A stretch of 64,000 bases of DNA from JAFDWR01 sp038216655 (GTDB lineage: Bacteria > Armatimonadota > Fimbriimonadia > Fimbriimonadales > Fimbriimonadaceae): assembly GCA_038216655.1 (NCBI GenBank), contig JBBQPZ010000002.1, positions 62,001-126,000 on the forward strand. Direction: 5' to 3'. The notes beneath the pieces are model-generated. The model searched no databases and had not been told where the DNA came from. It was given only the letters and a program-made list of their open reading frames with translations. Made by a program: the position numbers and the translations under genes. This document shows positions 17,709 to 27,773 of the stretch, one piece after another; the first letter of the stretch is position 1, and each line of letters begins with the position of its first letter.

Positions 17709-18709
17709 GCGAACTCGCCACGCTCTTGGGGGGAGACCTTCACGGACCCGCGGACCTCATTATCAAGGGACCGGTGTCCGCGGACTCCGTTTCGCCTCAC
17801 GGGATCGCTTTCTGCGAGTCGGCTGAGTACCTCGCGCAGTCGGAGGGGGTCGGCGCGTTGGTGCTGCCCAGAGACCTCGACACCGACAAGCCGCACATCA
17901 AGGTGGACCAGCCGCGCCGCGCCTTCGGTGCTCTTCTGGCTCTTGCCGACACTCCGATGCCCTTGGTTGCTGGCATCCATGCGACCGCGATCGTCCATGC
18001 CGGTGCTCAAGTCGATCCTTCCGCGTTGGTGGGTCCCTATGCGGTGATCGAAGATGAGGTCGTGATCGGACCGCGAACGCGGATCTATCCCTTCGCCTAC
18101 ATTGGACATCGCTGCGAACTCGGGGCGGACGTGACGGTCTATCCTCACGCCGTTTTGTACAAGGACATCACCGTTGGAGATAGAACAATCGTCCATTCGG
18201 GCGTAGTGCTAGGAGCCGACGGATTTGGGTTCCTATGGGACGGCAAGCGAAGAATCAAGGTGCCCCAGGCGGGCGGCGTGACCCTCGGCAACGACGTCGA
18301 AATCGGCGCGAACACATCAATCGACCGCGCGACCACCGGCGAGACCAAGCTCGGCAACGGGACGAAGATCGACAACCTGGTCCAGATTGGGCACAACTGC
18401 ACCGTCGGGAATGACACGGTGATCGCCGCTCTCACCGGGATTTCGGGAAGTTCGCACATCGGGAATCGCTGCATCTTCGGCGGGCAGAGCGCCCTCTCAG
18501 ATCACGTGACGGTCGGCGATGACATCACCTTCGGTGGACGCACGGGAACGTCGAAGAGCCTTTCAGAGCCCGGAATCTACTTCGGGGCTCCCGCTCTGCC
18601 GGTTGCCGAGGGGATGCGCGTCTACACGCTCAATTCGAAGCTGCCTGAGCTGTTCAAGCGGGTGAAAGAACTCGAGCGACAGCTTGCCAAGCTGGAGAAG
18701 AAAGTTTGA
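17678..18709 (+). CDS. lpxD: UDP-3-O-acylglucosamine N-acyltransferase LpxD
   Basis: A 343-residue enzyme for the third step of lipid A synthesis, adding the second acyl chain to UDP-3-O-acyl-glucosamine. The N-terminal uridine-binding domain (TLGELATLLGGDLHGPAD) precedes a left-handed beta-helix of hexapeptide repeats (VIGPRTRIYPFAYIGHRC and following). The active-site region reads VQIGHNCTVGNDTVIAA, with the catalytic His. ATG 17678 is chosen because it starts the conserved domain directly; it overlaps the lipoprotein gene. The stop overlaps the lpxC start. fabZ and lpxA, often adjacent elsewhere, are absent here. Confidence 0.9.
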   Translation: MDKGSKGWTLGELATLLGGDLHGPADLIIKGPVSADSVSPHGIAFCESAEYLAQSEGVGALVLPRDLDTDKPHIKVDQPRRAFGALLALADTPMPLVAGIHATAIVHAGAQVDPSALVGPYAVIEDEVVIGPRTRIYPFAYIGHRCELGADVTVYPHAVLYKDITVGDRTIVHSGVVLGADGFGFLWDGKRRIKVPQAGGVTLGNDVEIGANTSIDRATTGETKLGNGTKIDNLVQIGHNCTVGNDTVIAALTGISGSSHIGNRCIFGGQSALSDHVTVGDDITFGGRTGTSKSLSEPGIYFGAPALPVAEGMRVYTLNSKLPELFKRVKELERQLAKLEKKV

Positions 18710-19512
18710 TGCGCCGTCGAACTCTCGCGGGTGAAGCCCACTTCGAAGGGCGCGGCCTTCATTCCGGTGTGCCGGTTGAGGTGCGCGTTATTCCCTGGGA
18801 ATCGGGCATCCATTTCCGCCACGGTACCGAACGGTGGCAGGCGATCCCGGAGAACGTGACCGACACCTCACGCTGTACTCGCCTCGGGGGCGTATCGACT
18901 ATAGAGCATCTCATGAGCGCCTTCGCCGCTCTGCAGATCACCGACGCCGAGGTCGAGTTGACCGCCCCCGAACTTCCCGGAATGGGTGGCAACGCACTCG
19001 GCTACTACCAGACACTTTCCCGCATCGGAACTTACGATCTAGGTGAGCGCGAGGCTGCCGTTCCCTTCAAGCGGGTGTACTTCCACGAGGGACCGGTCCA
19101 GATCGCGATCGGCCGCGGTGCCGGCCACTGGCGGTACACCTACAATGCCGGCGACCGCTGGCCCGGCGAACAGAGCTTCGAAGCGACCGATGTTCTCGGG
19201 CAATACCTCCAAGAAATCGCCCCCGCCCGCACCTTCGCTCTTGCCGAGGAATTGCCGATGATCAAGCAGTACGGCCTGGGCCAAGGCCTCGACGAATCCA
19301 GCGCCCTCGTCCTGGGAGACGACGGCTACCAGAACGCGGCGAACTTCCCCGACGAGCCCGCGCGCCACAAGCTCCTCGACCTAATCGGCGACCTCTACCT
19401 ATCCGGCATCCCGATCTCACTCCTGAATGTGACCTCCACGGCTTCCGGGCATCGCACGAACGTGGAGGCGGCGAAACTGCTCCGCAGCAGCATTGAGGAA
19501 GGCAAGTATTGA
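18709..19512 (+). CDS. lpxC: UDP-3-O-acyl-N-acetylglucosamine deacetylase LpxC
   Basis: A 267-residue zinc deacetylase, the committed step of lipid A synthesis. The zinc-binding residues are visible in STIEHLMSA (His) and HKLLDLIGDLYLSG (His and Asp); the catalytic His is in ASGHRTN near the end. The ATG at 18709 overlaps the lpxD stop, and a TTG one codon upstream is an alternative. At 267 residues it is shorter than the roughly 300 typical of proteobacterial LpxC but keeps both domains. It ends the operon, 18 bases before a dispersed repeat. Confidence 0.9.
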   Translation: MRRRTLAGEAHFEGRGLHSGVPVEVRVIPWESGIHFRHGTERWQAIPENVTDTSRCTRLGGVSTIEHLMSAFAALQITDAEVELTAPELPGMGGNALGYYQTLSRIGTYDLGEREAAVPFKRVYFHEGPVQIAIGRGAGHWRYTYNAGDRWPGEQSFEATDVLGQYLQEIAPARTFALAEELPMIKQYGLGQGLDESSALVLGDDGYQNAANFPDEPARHKLLDLIGDLYLSGIPISLLNVTSTASGHRTNVEAAKLLRSSIEEGKY

Positions 19513-19530
19513 ATATTTAGGCAGAGTGAT

Positions 19531-19710
19531 TGTCATCCCGAGCGAGCCCTAGCGACATCGAGGGATCTGACGGTAGTTGACTCCTGTGATCGACCCGGCC
19601 GGGTTGCTAGAGAGACGAGCAAGAGGCGATGACGGGCAGGTTCCTCCGTTCGCCGCTTGAAGCCTGTTCGCAAAGCTGGAAACTTCTGAGCGGCTTCGTT
19701 CGGAATGACA
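19531..19710. repeat. Nested inverted repeat, family A/B copy
   Basis: Outer arms TGTCATCCCGAGCGAGCC (left) and CGGAATGACA (right) and inner arms GAGGGATCTGACGGTAG and GGGCAGGTTCCTCC repeat the block order of the elements at 7620, 41671 and 51272. It lies between the convergent lpxC and transporter-fusion genes and fills most of that gap. Confidence 0.7.
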
Positions 19711-19749
19711 ACTGCGAACGCTCCAATACCCCAATACCGCCGCCCGAAC

Positions 19750-22170
19750 CTAAGTTCGGGCGGTAGTAAACCGCATCTTGAGCAGCGACTTGATCTGGAT
19801 CAGCGTGAACCCAACCAGGATCGCGCCCATCACCCAGGCCGCCGCCGTCGCGTAGCCGAACTTCAGATACATAAACGCGTTCTGCCAGACTTCAAGCCCG
19901 ATCGTGCGGGTTGAGTTCACCGGGCCACCCTGGGTCAACACGAAGATATTCTCCATCGCCTTGAACCCGGCGATGAACACCCCGAGCAGGTTGATCAGAA
20001 TGAGCGGCTTAAGCCCCGGCAACGTGATGTAAACGATCTTCTGCCACCAGGACGCGCCGTCGATATCCGCCGCCTCGTACCGCTCCGGCGAGATGTTCTT
20101 TAGGGCCGCCAAGTACAGGATCGAACCCGGCCCCGCTCCCGCCCAAATCCCCGGCAGCACCACCGCGAACATCGCGAGTTGGGGACTGCCGAGCCAGTCG
20201 TTCGCCGTCGGCCACGGAGCCATGTGCACCCAACCCCGCATCGGGTTGATCCCGTGCTCGATCACCGGCCCCAGGAGGCTGTTCAAGAGCCCCGTCGGTT
20301 TCTTGTCGTACATCTGCCGCCACAGGAACGCGATGACGATCGACGAGGTCATCGCGGGCAGGTAGTAGACCGTCCGGAAGAACACCTTGCCGAACGGAAT
20401 CTCGTTCAGCGCAAGCGCCAGCCCGATGGGTAGGAAGAACCCGATCAGCAGGCTCAGCCCGACATACAGGAACGAGTTGAAGATCGACTGGTAGAAAACC
20501 GGCTGGCTGAACACGCCGATGAAGTTATCGAGCCCGACCCACTTCGCCCCACCCAGCACCTTGTAGTCCTGAAACGCGATGACCAGACCGCGCGCGAGAG
20601 GGTAGTAAGACCACAGAAGGATCGTAAACGCCGCCGGAAAAACACAGAGCCCGACGAACGTGTAGACCCGCCGTTTTGAGATCCCCGCGGGGAGATTCTC
20701 CCGCTCCGGCACCTTCTTTTCACGACGCATCCGCACAAAGCGGCGTCCGCCGAACACGCCCGCGACCACCATCAACAAGCTCAAAATGCCCGTCGCCCAT
20801 CCGCGGCGCTGCTGCATGATCGGCTCCGGCGTGAACCCGATCAGCTTGTCGTCCATCTCCTGCGCTCCCTTCTTCAGGATCTCCATCGCGGGCATGGAGG
20901 GATCGAGGCGGGCGCGATCGAGCACGTCGTCGAGCTGGTTGTAGACCTGCTGACAGTTCCGCCCGTACGGCTCCGGATGGCCGGTCTGGAAGAGCTGTTC
21001 GTTCGCCTTGATGTAGCTCGGATCGACCTGGGCGAGGATGTCGGTATAGCCAAACTTCTTGAGCCAAGTTGGGTTGACGAGCGTCCCGATCCCCATCTCG
21101 ACGCACTTGGCGGCGTTGACGCGGGCGGCGTCTTGACCAGCGAAAAATTGGATGAACTTCCAGCAGGCGGCGAGCTTGGCCGGGTCCTTGACGTTGGAGT
21201 TGATCGCCCACATGCCAGCGTTGATCTCGTTCTGATTTCCTGCCGGACCCGCAGGCATGGCGGCGATCCCGACGACGGAAGGCGGCAGATCGTTGTTGCC
21301 ATTCATCAGCACGTCGTTCGTGTAGGCGAACCACATCGAGGTCTTGCCGGTGCGGATGTCTTCCTTCAGATCAGTGCTGAGGCCGAGAGCGGGGCCTATC
21401 TGCTTGCCATCCGGCCCCTTCCAAGTGGTGAGCACCATCTTGCGGAAATAGTCCACGGCAAGCGCGGCTTGGGGCGTGTTGATCGCCGACTTCCACTTCC
21501 CGTCCGGCGTCTGTTCGACCACGTTCGCGCCCGCCTGATAGAAGAAGTTCGACCACTGGTATCCGGGCGGGGTGGAGACGATGAACCCGGAGCGGCCGTT
21601 GGTGGTCAGTTTCTTCGAGTATTCGAATAGCTCATTCCAGTCTTTGGGCGGCTTTGCGGGGTCGAGCCCGGCTTCGATGAAGTGGTCTTTCCGGTAGTAG
21701 AGCCCGAGCGCGACCTGGAAGAACGGCACCGCATAGATGTGCCCGTCGTAGCTCTTGACCACCTTCAAGATCGTCGGATTGACCCGGTCCAGCACGTTTG
21801 GGGTCTGCGCCACGAGGTCGTCTAGCGGTCGGCAGAACCCTTGGTCGAGGAAGGTGTAGTACTGCCGAAAGTTGACGTAAAAGATGTCCGGCGACTTGTC
21901 CCCCGCCATCGACATCAGGAACATGTTGTCGGCCTGGTCGCCGATCAGGTTCAAACCACCCGCGTTGACGACCCTTATGGACGGGTTTCGCCTATGAAAC
22001 TCATCGAACACCGCCCGTCGGATGACGGTCGTGACGGCGGTGTTTTCCTTCGGAGGCACCCCATAAGCCGCCCCACCCATCATCCGGATCGTGACTTCCT
22101 CCTGCGCCTGACCCACCGCCGCGAAGGCGGCAAGGAGGAAGAGGCCAGCGGTGCGGAGATGGCGGAACAT
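19750..22170 (-). CDS. Fused ABC sugar-type solute-binding protein and MalF-like permease
   Basis: An 806-residue fusion. Residues 1-23 are a signal peptide (LFLLAAFAAVGQAQ). Residues 25 to about 470 are a family 1 extracellular solute-binding domain (DIFYVNFRQYYTFLDQG; AVPFFQVALGLYYRKD; INAGMWAINS). From about residue 485 come membrane helices of a MalF/UgpA-type permease with the coupling EAA loop EAADIDGASWWQKIVYITLP. The pair would import a carbohydrate or glycerophosphodiester-like solute. No ATPase or second (MalG-type) permease is nearby. Start ATG 22170 gives the clean signal peptide; a longer frame reaches into repeats. Confidence 0.85.
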   Translation of the reverse strand: MFRHLRTAGLFLLAAFAAVGQAQEEVTIRMMGGAAYGVPPKENTAVTTVIRRAVFDEFHRRNPSIRVVNAGGLNLIGDQADNMFLMSMAGDKSPDIFYVNFRQYYTFLDQGFCRPLDDLVAQTPNVLDRVNPTILKVVKSYDGHIYAVPFFQVALGLYYRKDHFIEAGLDPAKPPKDWNELFEYSKKLTTNGRSGFIVSTPPGYQWSNFFYQAGANVVEQTPDGKWKSAINTPQAALAVDYFRKMVLTTWKGPDGKQIGPALGLSTDLKEDIRTGKTSMWFAYTNDVLMNGNNDLPPSVVGIAAMPAGPAGNQNEINAGMWAINSNVKDPAKLAACWKFIQFFAGQDAARVNAAKCVEMGIGTLVNPTWLKKFGYTDILAQVDPSYIKANEQLFQTGHPEPYGRNCQQVYNQLDDVLDRARLDPSMPAMEILKKGAQEMDDKLIGFTPEPIMQQRRGWATGILSLLMVVAGVFGGRRFVRMRREKKVPERENLPAGISKRRVYTFVGLCVFPAAFTILLWSYYPLARGLVIAFQDYKVLGGAKWVGLDNFIGVFSQPVFYQSIFNSFLYVGLSLLIGFFLPIGLALALNEIPFGKVFFRTVYYLPAMTSSIVIAFLWRQMYDKKPTGLLNSLLGPVIEHGINPMRGWVHMAPWPTANDWLGSPQLAMFAVVLPGIWAGAGPGSILYLAALKNISPERYEAADIDGASWWQKIVYITLPGLKPLILINLLGVFIAGFKAMENIFVLTQGGPVNSTRTIGLEVWQNAFMYLKFGYATAAAWVMGAILVGFTLIQIKSLLKMRFTTART

Positions 22171-22228
22171 GGAGAGTAGAGCGGAGCGATGACAACGCTC
22201 AACCATAGTAGCGCGGCTCAACCACTAG

Positions 22229-22405
22229 TAGCGCAGGTTTTCCAACCTGTGCATTCCGAACGGAACAGAGAGGGGCTCAATGGGACCCTGCCCGCAAGCA
22301 GGAGCCAAGAGCCCCATCCCTCGGTTTCCCGGCCCGACACGCGGCGAGCCAAGAGCGGTCATTCGGAAACTGAGGGAGGGGGTTGGGGGTGGGAGCCATC
22401 GGCAG
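22229..22405. repeat. Repeat cluster upstream of the transporter fusion
   Basis: GTAGCGCAGGTTTTCCAACC (22229-22248) is a near copy, inverted, of the outer arm at 31800. Next, ATCCCTCGGTTTCCCGGCCC (22315-22334) pairs with GGAAACTGAGGGAGGGGG (22365-22382). The same two blocks occur inverted at 42181-42269. No gene is supported between 22171 and 22478. A promoter for the minus-strand fusion gene should lie in this gap, but I cannot place it. Confidence 0.6.
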
Positions 22406-22478
22406 ACGGGAAAAACGCTCTAGAAACGCCAGGTTATCCGCGAGGGCGAGGCTCCGTCCGAACCGAAGAGGGCGGATA

Positions 22479-23294
22479 ATGCCATTCGTGAGCGCACTCT
22501 TACTTGCGATCGTTCTGTTAAAGTCTGTCCGGGCGTCCGTTCCGGTTGAGCTCACCCTTCGGTTTCGACCGGTTAGACAAGCGAAGTACAACCTCAAGAG
22601 GGTTTGGGTGGCGAATCCTCCAGCCTCCGGCAACGGAAGTCAAGTCCACCAATTCGGAATCACCTGCACTTCAGGTGGGCGGAAGCTTGAGTTGACGATC
22701 ACCAGATTCAAGGGGACGGCCAAGCCTCCGTATGATCATGATTTGAAGGTTGCGGCTCGGAACCTATCGGGCATGAAGTTTTCCAGGAGATTTGCTTCGT
22801 GGGGTCCGGTTGACTCGTGGGAGTTCTCGGGAGGTAACGGAAGCGGATGGGCGGGCATGATGGTGGCGAAGGCATGCGGCATGTATGAAGTCGGGCCGTT
22901 CGACGTTCCCTTCCCCCCGAACGCCATCCGGGTTGGCTCCTCGTGGACCTCCCCCGTGCATCTCGGAAATGAGGGGTTCGACAGCAGTAAGACGCAAAGC
23001 GTGAAGGGCAACAATCCTCTTTGCACCTATCACTTGGAATCAGTCGATCCTGCCCGGCAGCTCGTGATTATCTCGTTTCGAGTTGAGGCGAGAATCACGT
23101 CCACCTTTTATAGCAGTTTCGACAAGAAGATCGACGCATACAACCACACCGTGAAGCAATCCGGCACGTGGACAATCGACTTGGAGTCTGGAATGCCAAG
23201 GCGATACGATTCAAAGCGATTCAGCGTCACCGATGACGGTCACCCCACCCGTCCCGAATTAGAGTCAACGGTAACTACGATGACCAGGAACTGA
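22479..23294 (+). CDS. Secreted protein of unknown function
   Basis: A 271-residue protein with an N-terminal signal peptide (MPFVSALLLAIVLLKSVRAS) and a beta-rich body. It resembles exported proteins that average long strands around a conserved Trp-containing stretch (SWEFSGGNGSGW), but I recognise no family. It ends with a segment typical of DUF6263-like secreted proteins (GTWTIDLESGMPRRYDSKRF), in which an effect on a baseline is computed; this resemblance is weak. ATG 22479 gives the signal peptide. The next gene follows after eight bases, so the two are probably co-transcribed. Confidence 0.6.
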   Translation: MPFVSALLLAIVLLKSVRASVPVELTLRFRPVRQAKYNLKRVWVANPPASGNGSQVHQFGITCTSGGRKLELTITRFKGTAKPPYDHDLKVAARNLSGMKFSRRFASWGPVDSWEFSGGNGSGWAGMMVAKACGMYEVGPFDVPFPPNAIRVGSSWTSPVHLGNEGFDSSKTQSVKGNNPLCTYHLESVDPARQLVIISFRVEARITSTFYSSFDKKIDAYNHTVKQSGTWTIDLESGMPRRYDSKRFSVTDDGHPTRPELESTVTTMTRN

Positions 23295-23302
23295 CATCCG
23301 AC

Positions 23303-24448
23303 ATGGTTGCCGCCATCGTAATTCTCGCCTTGGCCGCTCGGCATTCCCAGCGGTCGCTCAGGCTCAAGCCAAACGAGCTACTTCTGCGCCGCGCCGACCC
23401 CGACTTCGTGGTTGACCTCGACATCAGCCCAGAAGGAGCACCGAAGCAATCGCGCCGCCTGAGCTTCCTCGTCTCCGAGTCAATCCCAAAATCAAAGATC
23501 ACCGCCGACGCTCTCAAACGACTCCAAGCGAACCCGGGCGATTCCCTTGGCATACAAGGATTCGAAGCAAAGTTCACCCCGGAACTGGAGCCACCCTCCT
23601 CCGACGGGTCGAGCGGCGTCCTGGGTGCCGATGTCTTGGACCGGTTCGCGCTTGGCTTCGATCTCGATGAACTAAAGCTCAGCTACTGGCCAGCTCGTGC
23701 GCTGGACGACCAGGGCATCCGAAGCTGGTTCGCCAACCAGCCCGCATGGCCGACCCTGGGATCGACCCACCGTGGCATAAATGCGGTCCCGATAAGCCGG
23801 ACGAAGGAAGGCCTCGCCGTCGCGATGACGATCGGAGGTGAGCCCGCCAACATGCTCTTGACCACTGCCGCCGCCGGAACAGTTTGGTGGCGAGGGCCTA
23901 TTCCGTCGAACCAGTCGGTTCCTCTCACGATTCCCGGACTGAAGGTCGATCGGGCCCTAGCCTGGAAGGCCGACTTAGGAGACGTGAACATGCCCTGGCT
24001 GGTTCTGGATCTGGCAAGCCCGGAGCCTGGACATCCTTCGCTGAACGGCAGCATCTCGCTTTCGACGTTTCCGAGCCGGCGAGTCCTGCTCGACCTCCCG
24101 GCGGCCAAGGTCTACTTCGAAGCCTTGCCCACGCACGCAAAGGCATCCCTCGCTCTCCGACCCCTCATCGGCCTTCCCGTCTTCTTGCAACGCGGTCGGC
24201 TTTGCCTAGGGGAATGGACGACCGCCTCACCCGCTCCTTCGGGAGCGGACAACCTTCAAGATTCCGAAATCACCCGCCTGGGAGACTTGCCCGGCATCCG
24301 GGTGGCGGGAGCAGCGGAGCATCCTAGCCTTGCTTCCGCAAACCTCCTCGCACGACTGTATCGACAAAGGGCTAGCAAGGCGGTGGTCGAAGTAACGACC
24401 CAGGCGGACCAACTCAAGTACAACTTTGAAGTTCCACCGATTCGGTAA
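23303..24448 (+). CDS. Retropepsin-like fold protein, probably inactive
   Basis: A 381-residue protein with a short hydrophobic N-terminus (MVAAIVILALAARH). Residues 25-130 resemble clan AA aspartic proteases: strand-rich, ending in SGVLGADVLDRFALGFDLD, which matches the flap and second half (G-x-LGxDxL) of these folds. A second, similar half follows (MTIGGEPANMLLTTAAAGT). The usual DTGA or DSG catalytic triplet is replaced (LVSESIPKSKI; LLTTAAAGTV), so catalysis is unlikely. It may bind peptides or be structural. It follows the previous secreted-protein gene by eight bases. Confidence 0.55.
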   Translation: MVAAIVILALAARHSQRSLRLKPNELLLRRADPDFVVDLDISPEGAPKQSRRLSFLVSESIPKSKITADALKRLQANPGDSLGIQGFEAKFTPELEPPSSDGSSGVLGADVLDRFALGFDLDELKLSYWPARALDDQGIRSWFANQPAWPTLGSTHRGINAVPISRTKEGLAVAMTIGGEPANMLLTTAAAGTVWWRGPIPSNQSVPLTIPGLKVDRALAWKADLGDVNMPWLVLDLASPEPGHPSLNGSISLSTFPSRRVLLDLPAAKVYFEALPTHAKASLALRPLIGLPVFLQRGRLCLGEWTTASPAPSGADNLQDSEITRLGDLPGIRVAGAAEHPSLASANLLARLYRQRASKAVVEVTTQADQLKYNFEVPPIR

Positions 24449-24568
24449 GTCAGGAGCCGGATTTCCGGCTCCTTCCCCGCCCCGGGGGGAGGCTGGGAGG
24501 GGCCGGTTGCCACCAACACCCTAAATTTGCGAATTTCGAAATATATAGACAAAGTTCTACAAAAGTGG

Positions 24569-24597
24569 TTGACGCCCCGAAAAGTTGTTGGTAAACT
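24569..24597 (+). promoter_or_regulatory. recA promoter with overlapping palindrome
   Basis: TTGACG (24569-24574), a 17-base spacer and TAAACT (24592-24597) form a near-consensus sigma-70 promoter. Transcription would start about 24604, only a few bases before the ATG at 24607. AAAGTT (24581) and AACTTT (24594) are inverted around seven bases and overlap the -10 box, so this could be an SOS operator; the LexA site of this lineage is not known to me. Confidence 0.6.
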
Positions 24598-24606
24598 TTA
24601 GTTCTT

Positions 24607-25675
<1,069 letters not shown>

Positions 25676-25704
<29 letters not shown>

Positions 25705-26125
25705 ACCGCTCGCGCTGGCCCTGGAGTTTCTACGGGTTCGCGAGCGGTTTGAGGCGGAGATTCGGGCTCACCTGGCGTCTAAAGGAGTGGACGTCGGTGT
25801 CGATGAGACGCTGGCGCACCTCCGGCAACGTAAACTAGTCAACGATCGACGATTGATTCAAAACCTGATCGAACGCAATTCCGGGAAGCGGTCGGTCGGG
25901 ATAGAAAAACTTCGCGCCGAGCTCACAAGGCGAGGCGCCCCGGAAGAAGAGGTTGAATCCCTTCTCGCTGAACTCGGCGAGCAGGGTGAGGGCATTGACG
26001 CGCTTCTGGACAAGAAGCTGCGACCGGGAGACAGCCGCGCGAAAGCCGGGCGTTTCCTCTTTAGTCGCGGGTTCTCCGAAGAGGCGATCGAAGATGCGCT
26101 CAACCGACGCTTCCCGGAAGACTGA
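25676..26125 (+). CDS. recX: Regulatory protein RecX
   Basis: A 149-residue helical protein that modulates RecA filaments. The family pattern of three-helix repeats is seen in LEFLRVRERFEAEIRAHLASKG, LVNDRRLIQNLIERNSG, GIEKLRAELTRRGAPEEEV and KAGRFLFSRGFSEEAIEDAL. The overlap with recA means translation of recX is coupled to recA. Length and gene order are typical. Confidence 0.85.
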
Positions 26126-26140
26126 CCCGGCGAAAAACTT

Positions 26141-27739
26141 ATGCTCGCCACGATGATGCCCCTCCTTCTGGGAGTCGGAACGGCGGCGGTCGCGATGCTG
26201 GCGCTCTACGCGCTCTGGCTCCGCCCGACGCTTAAATCCGCCCAGCGCAAGGCCGAGGACGCCGACCTGCTCCAGCGACGTCTGGATGCGGAAGCGAAAT
26301 TGCGCCTGGACGAGGCGATTCTGAGCGCCAAGGAAGAAGCTCTGCGCGTACGTGAGAAGCTAGAAGACGAACTCCGCCAGCGCATGAACGCCCTCGAACG
26401 CCAAGAAGAAAAGCTCGAAGCCGAACACCGCAAGCGCCTCTCCGCCCTCGTCCGCCAAGAGGAGAAGCTCTCGATCAAAGAGGACTCCCTCGAGTCCCGA
26501 CGCCAGAGCCTCGAGGAGCGCGAGAAGGCGATCATGGACGAGCACCGCGGCCTCGGCGAGCGAAATGACGCCGTCGCTCGGCGCGAGGGCACGATTGAAG
26601 CCGAACTCCAGCGCATCGGCAAGCTCAACAAGGAAGAAGCCCGCGACATCCTCATCCACCGCATCGAGGAAGAGTTCCGAGGCATCGCCCAACGCAAGGC
26701 AAAAGAAATCGAAGCCCAAGCTCTCGGCGAAGTCGACGGCAAGGTCAAACGCATCCTCGTCGACGCGATGCAACGATCGGTGGTTGACTATGTGACCGCC
26801 GCGACGTTAGCCGTTGTAGAGCTCCCGAGCGAGGACATGAAGGGCCGGATCATCGGCCGCGAGGGCCGCAACATTCGCGCTTTCGAGCAAGTCACCGGGG
26901 TGGATCTGATCGTCGACGAAACCCCCCAAGCCGTCGTCATCTCCTGCTTCGACCCCGTACGGCGCGAGACGGCAAGACTTGCGCTCATGAACCTGATGCT
27001 TGACGGGCGCATCCATCCCGGCCGCATCGAGGAGCTTTACGAGAAGGCGCAGGAAGAGGTTGAGCGAACGATCAAGGACGCCGGCGAGCGTGCCGCGGAG
27101 CGAGCGAACGTCCACGGCCTCCCGCCCCAGGTCATCGACATGATGGGCCGCCTGCGCTTCCGCACCAGCTACGCGCAGAACGTGCTCGACCACTCCGTCG
27201 AGGTCTCGCGCCTCTGCGCCTCCCTCGCCGCCGAGCTCGGCGCGAACATGGAAGTCGCCAAGCGTGCCGGCCTGCTCCACGACATCGGAAAAGCCCTCGG
27301 TCCCGAATGGGAGGGCCCCCACGCCCTCACAGGCATGGAGTATCTCAAGGGCCTCGGCGAGAAGGAGGCGATCCTCCACGCGGTGGGTGCCCACCACCAC
27401 GAGATCGAGCCGCAATCGATGGAAGCGATGATCGTGATCATCGCCGACACCATCTCCGCCGCCCGCCCCGGCGCGCGAAGGGAGAGCCTCGACAACTACC
27501 TCAAGCGCCTCACCGCGCTCGAAGAGGTCGCCAACGCCTTCCCCGGCGTCGAGCGCTCCTACGCCGTGCAAGCGGGGCGTGAGATCCGCCTCATCGTAAA
27601 GCCGGGAGAGGTGGACGACCTCGGAGCGGCCCGCCTTGCGGAGTCGGTGGCCCGGAAGATCGAAAGCGAGCTGGAGTACCCGGGCCAAATCAAGGTCACG
27701 GTGATTCGCGAGACGAGAGCCTCCGACATCGCCAAATAG
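26141..27739 (+). CDS. rny: Ribonuclease Y
   Basis: A 532-residue membrane-bound endoribonuclease that starts mRNA decay. An N-terminal membrane helix (MLALYALWLRP) is followed by a long charged coiled coil (residues 35-200), a KH RNA-binding domain (KGRIIGREGRNIRAFEQ), and an HD domain with HSVEVSRLC and GLLHDIGKAL plus HAVGAHHHEIEP metal ligands. It follows recX by 15 bases, a gene order shared with several Terrabacteria. Confidence 0.95.
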   Translation: MLATMMPLLLGVGTAAVAMLALYALWLRPTLKSAQRKAEDADLLQRRLDAEAKLRLDEAILSAKEEALRVREKLEDELRQRMNALERQEEKLEAEHRKRLSALVRQEEKLSIKEDSLESRRQSLEEREKAIMDEHRGLGERNDAVARREGTIEAELQRIGKLNKEEARDILIHRIEEEFRGIAQRKAKEIEAQALGEVDGKVKRILVDAMQRSVVDYVTAATLAVVELPSEDMKGRIIGREGRNIRAFEQVTGVDLIVDETPQAVVISCFDPVRRETARLALMNLMLDGRIHPGRIEELYEKAQEEVERTIKDAGERAAERANVHGLPPQVIDMMGRLRFRTSYAQNVLDHSVEVSRLCASLAAELGANMEVAKRAGLLHDIGKALGPEWEGPHALTGMEYLKGLGEKEAILHAVGAHHHEIEPQSMEAMIVIIADTISAARPGARRESLDNYLKRLTALEEVANAFPGVERSYAVQAGREIRLIVKPGEVDDLGAARLAESVARKIESELEYPGQIKVTVIRETRASDIAK

Positions 27740-27773
27740 CTGCCAAACCAAGCTGCCAGCCCGTCACCGTAAC

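Noticed and set aside
26807..27751. Minus-strand open frame of 314 codons
   Set aside because: Antisense to the KH and HD domains of rny, which are certain.
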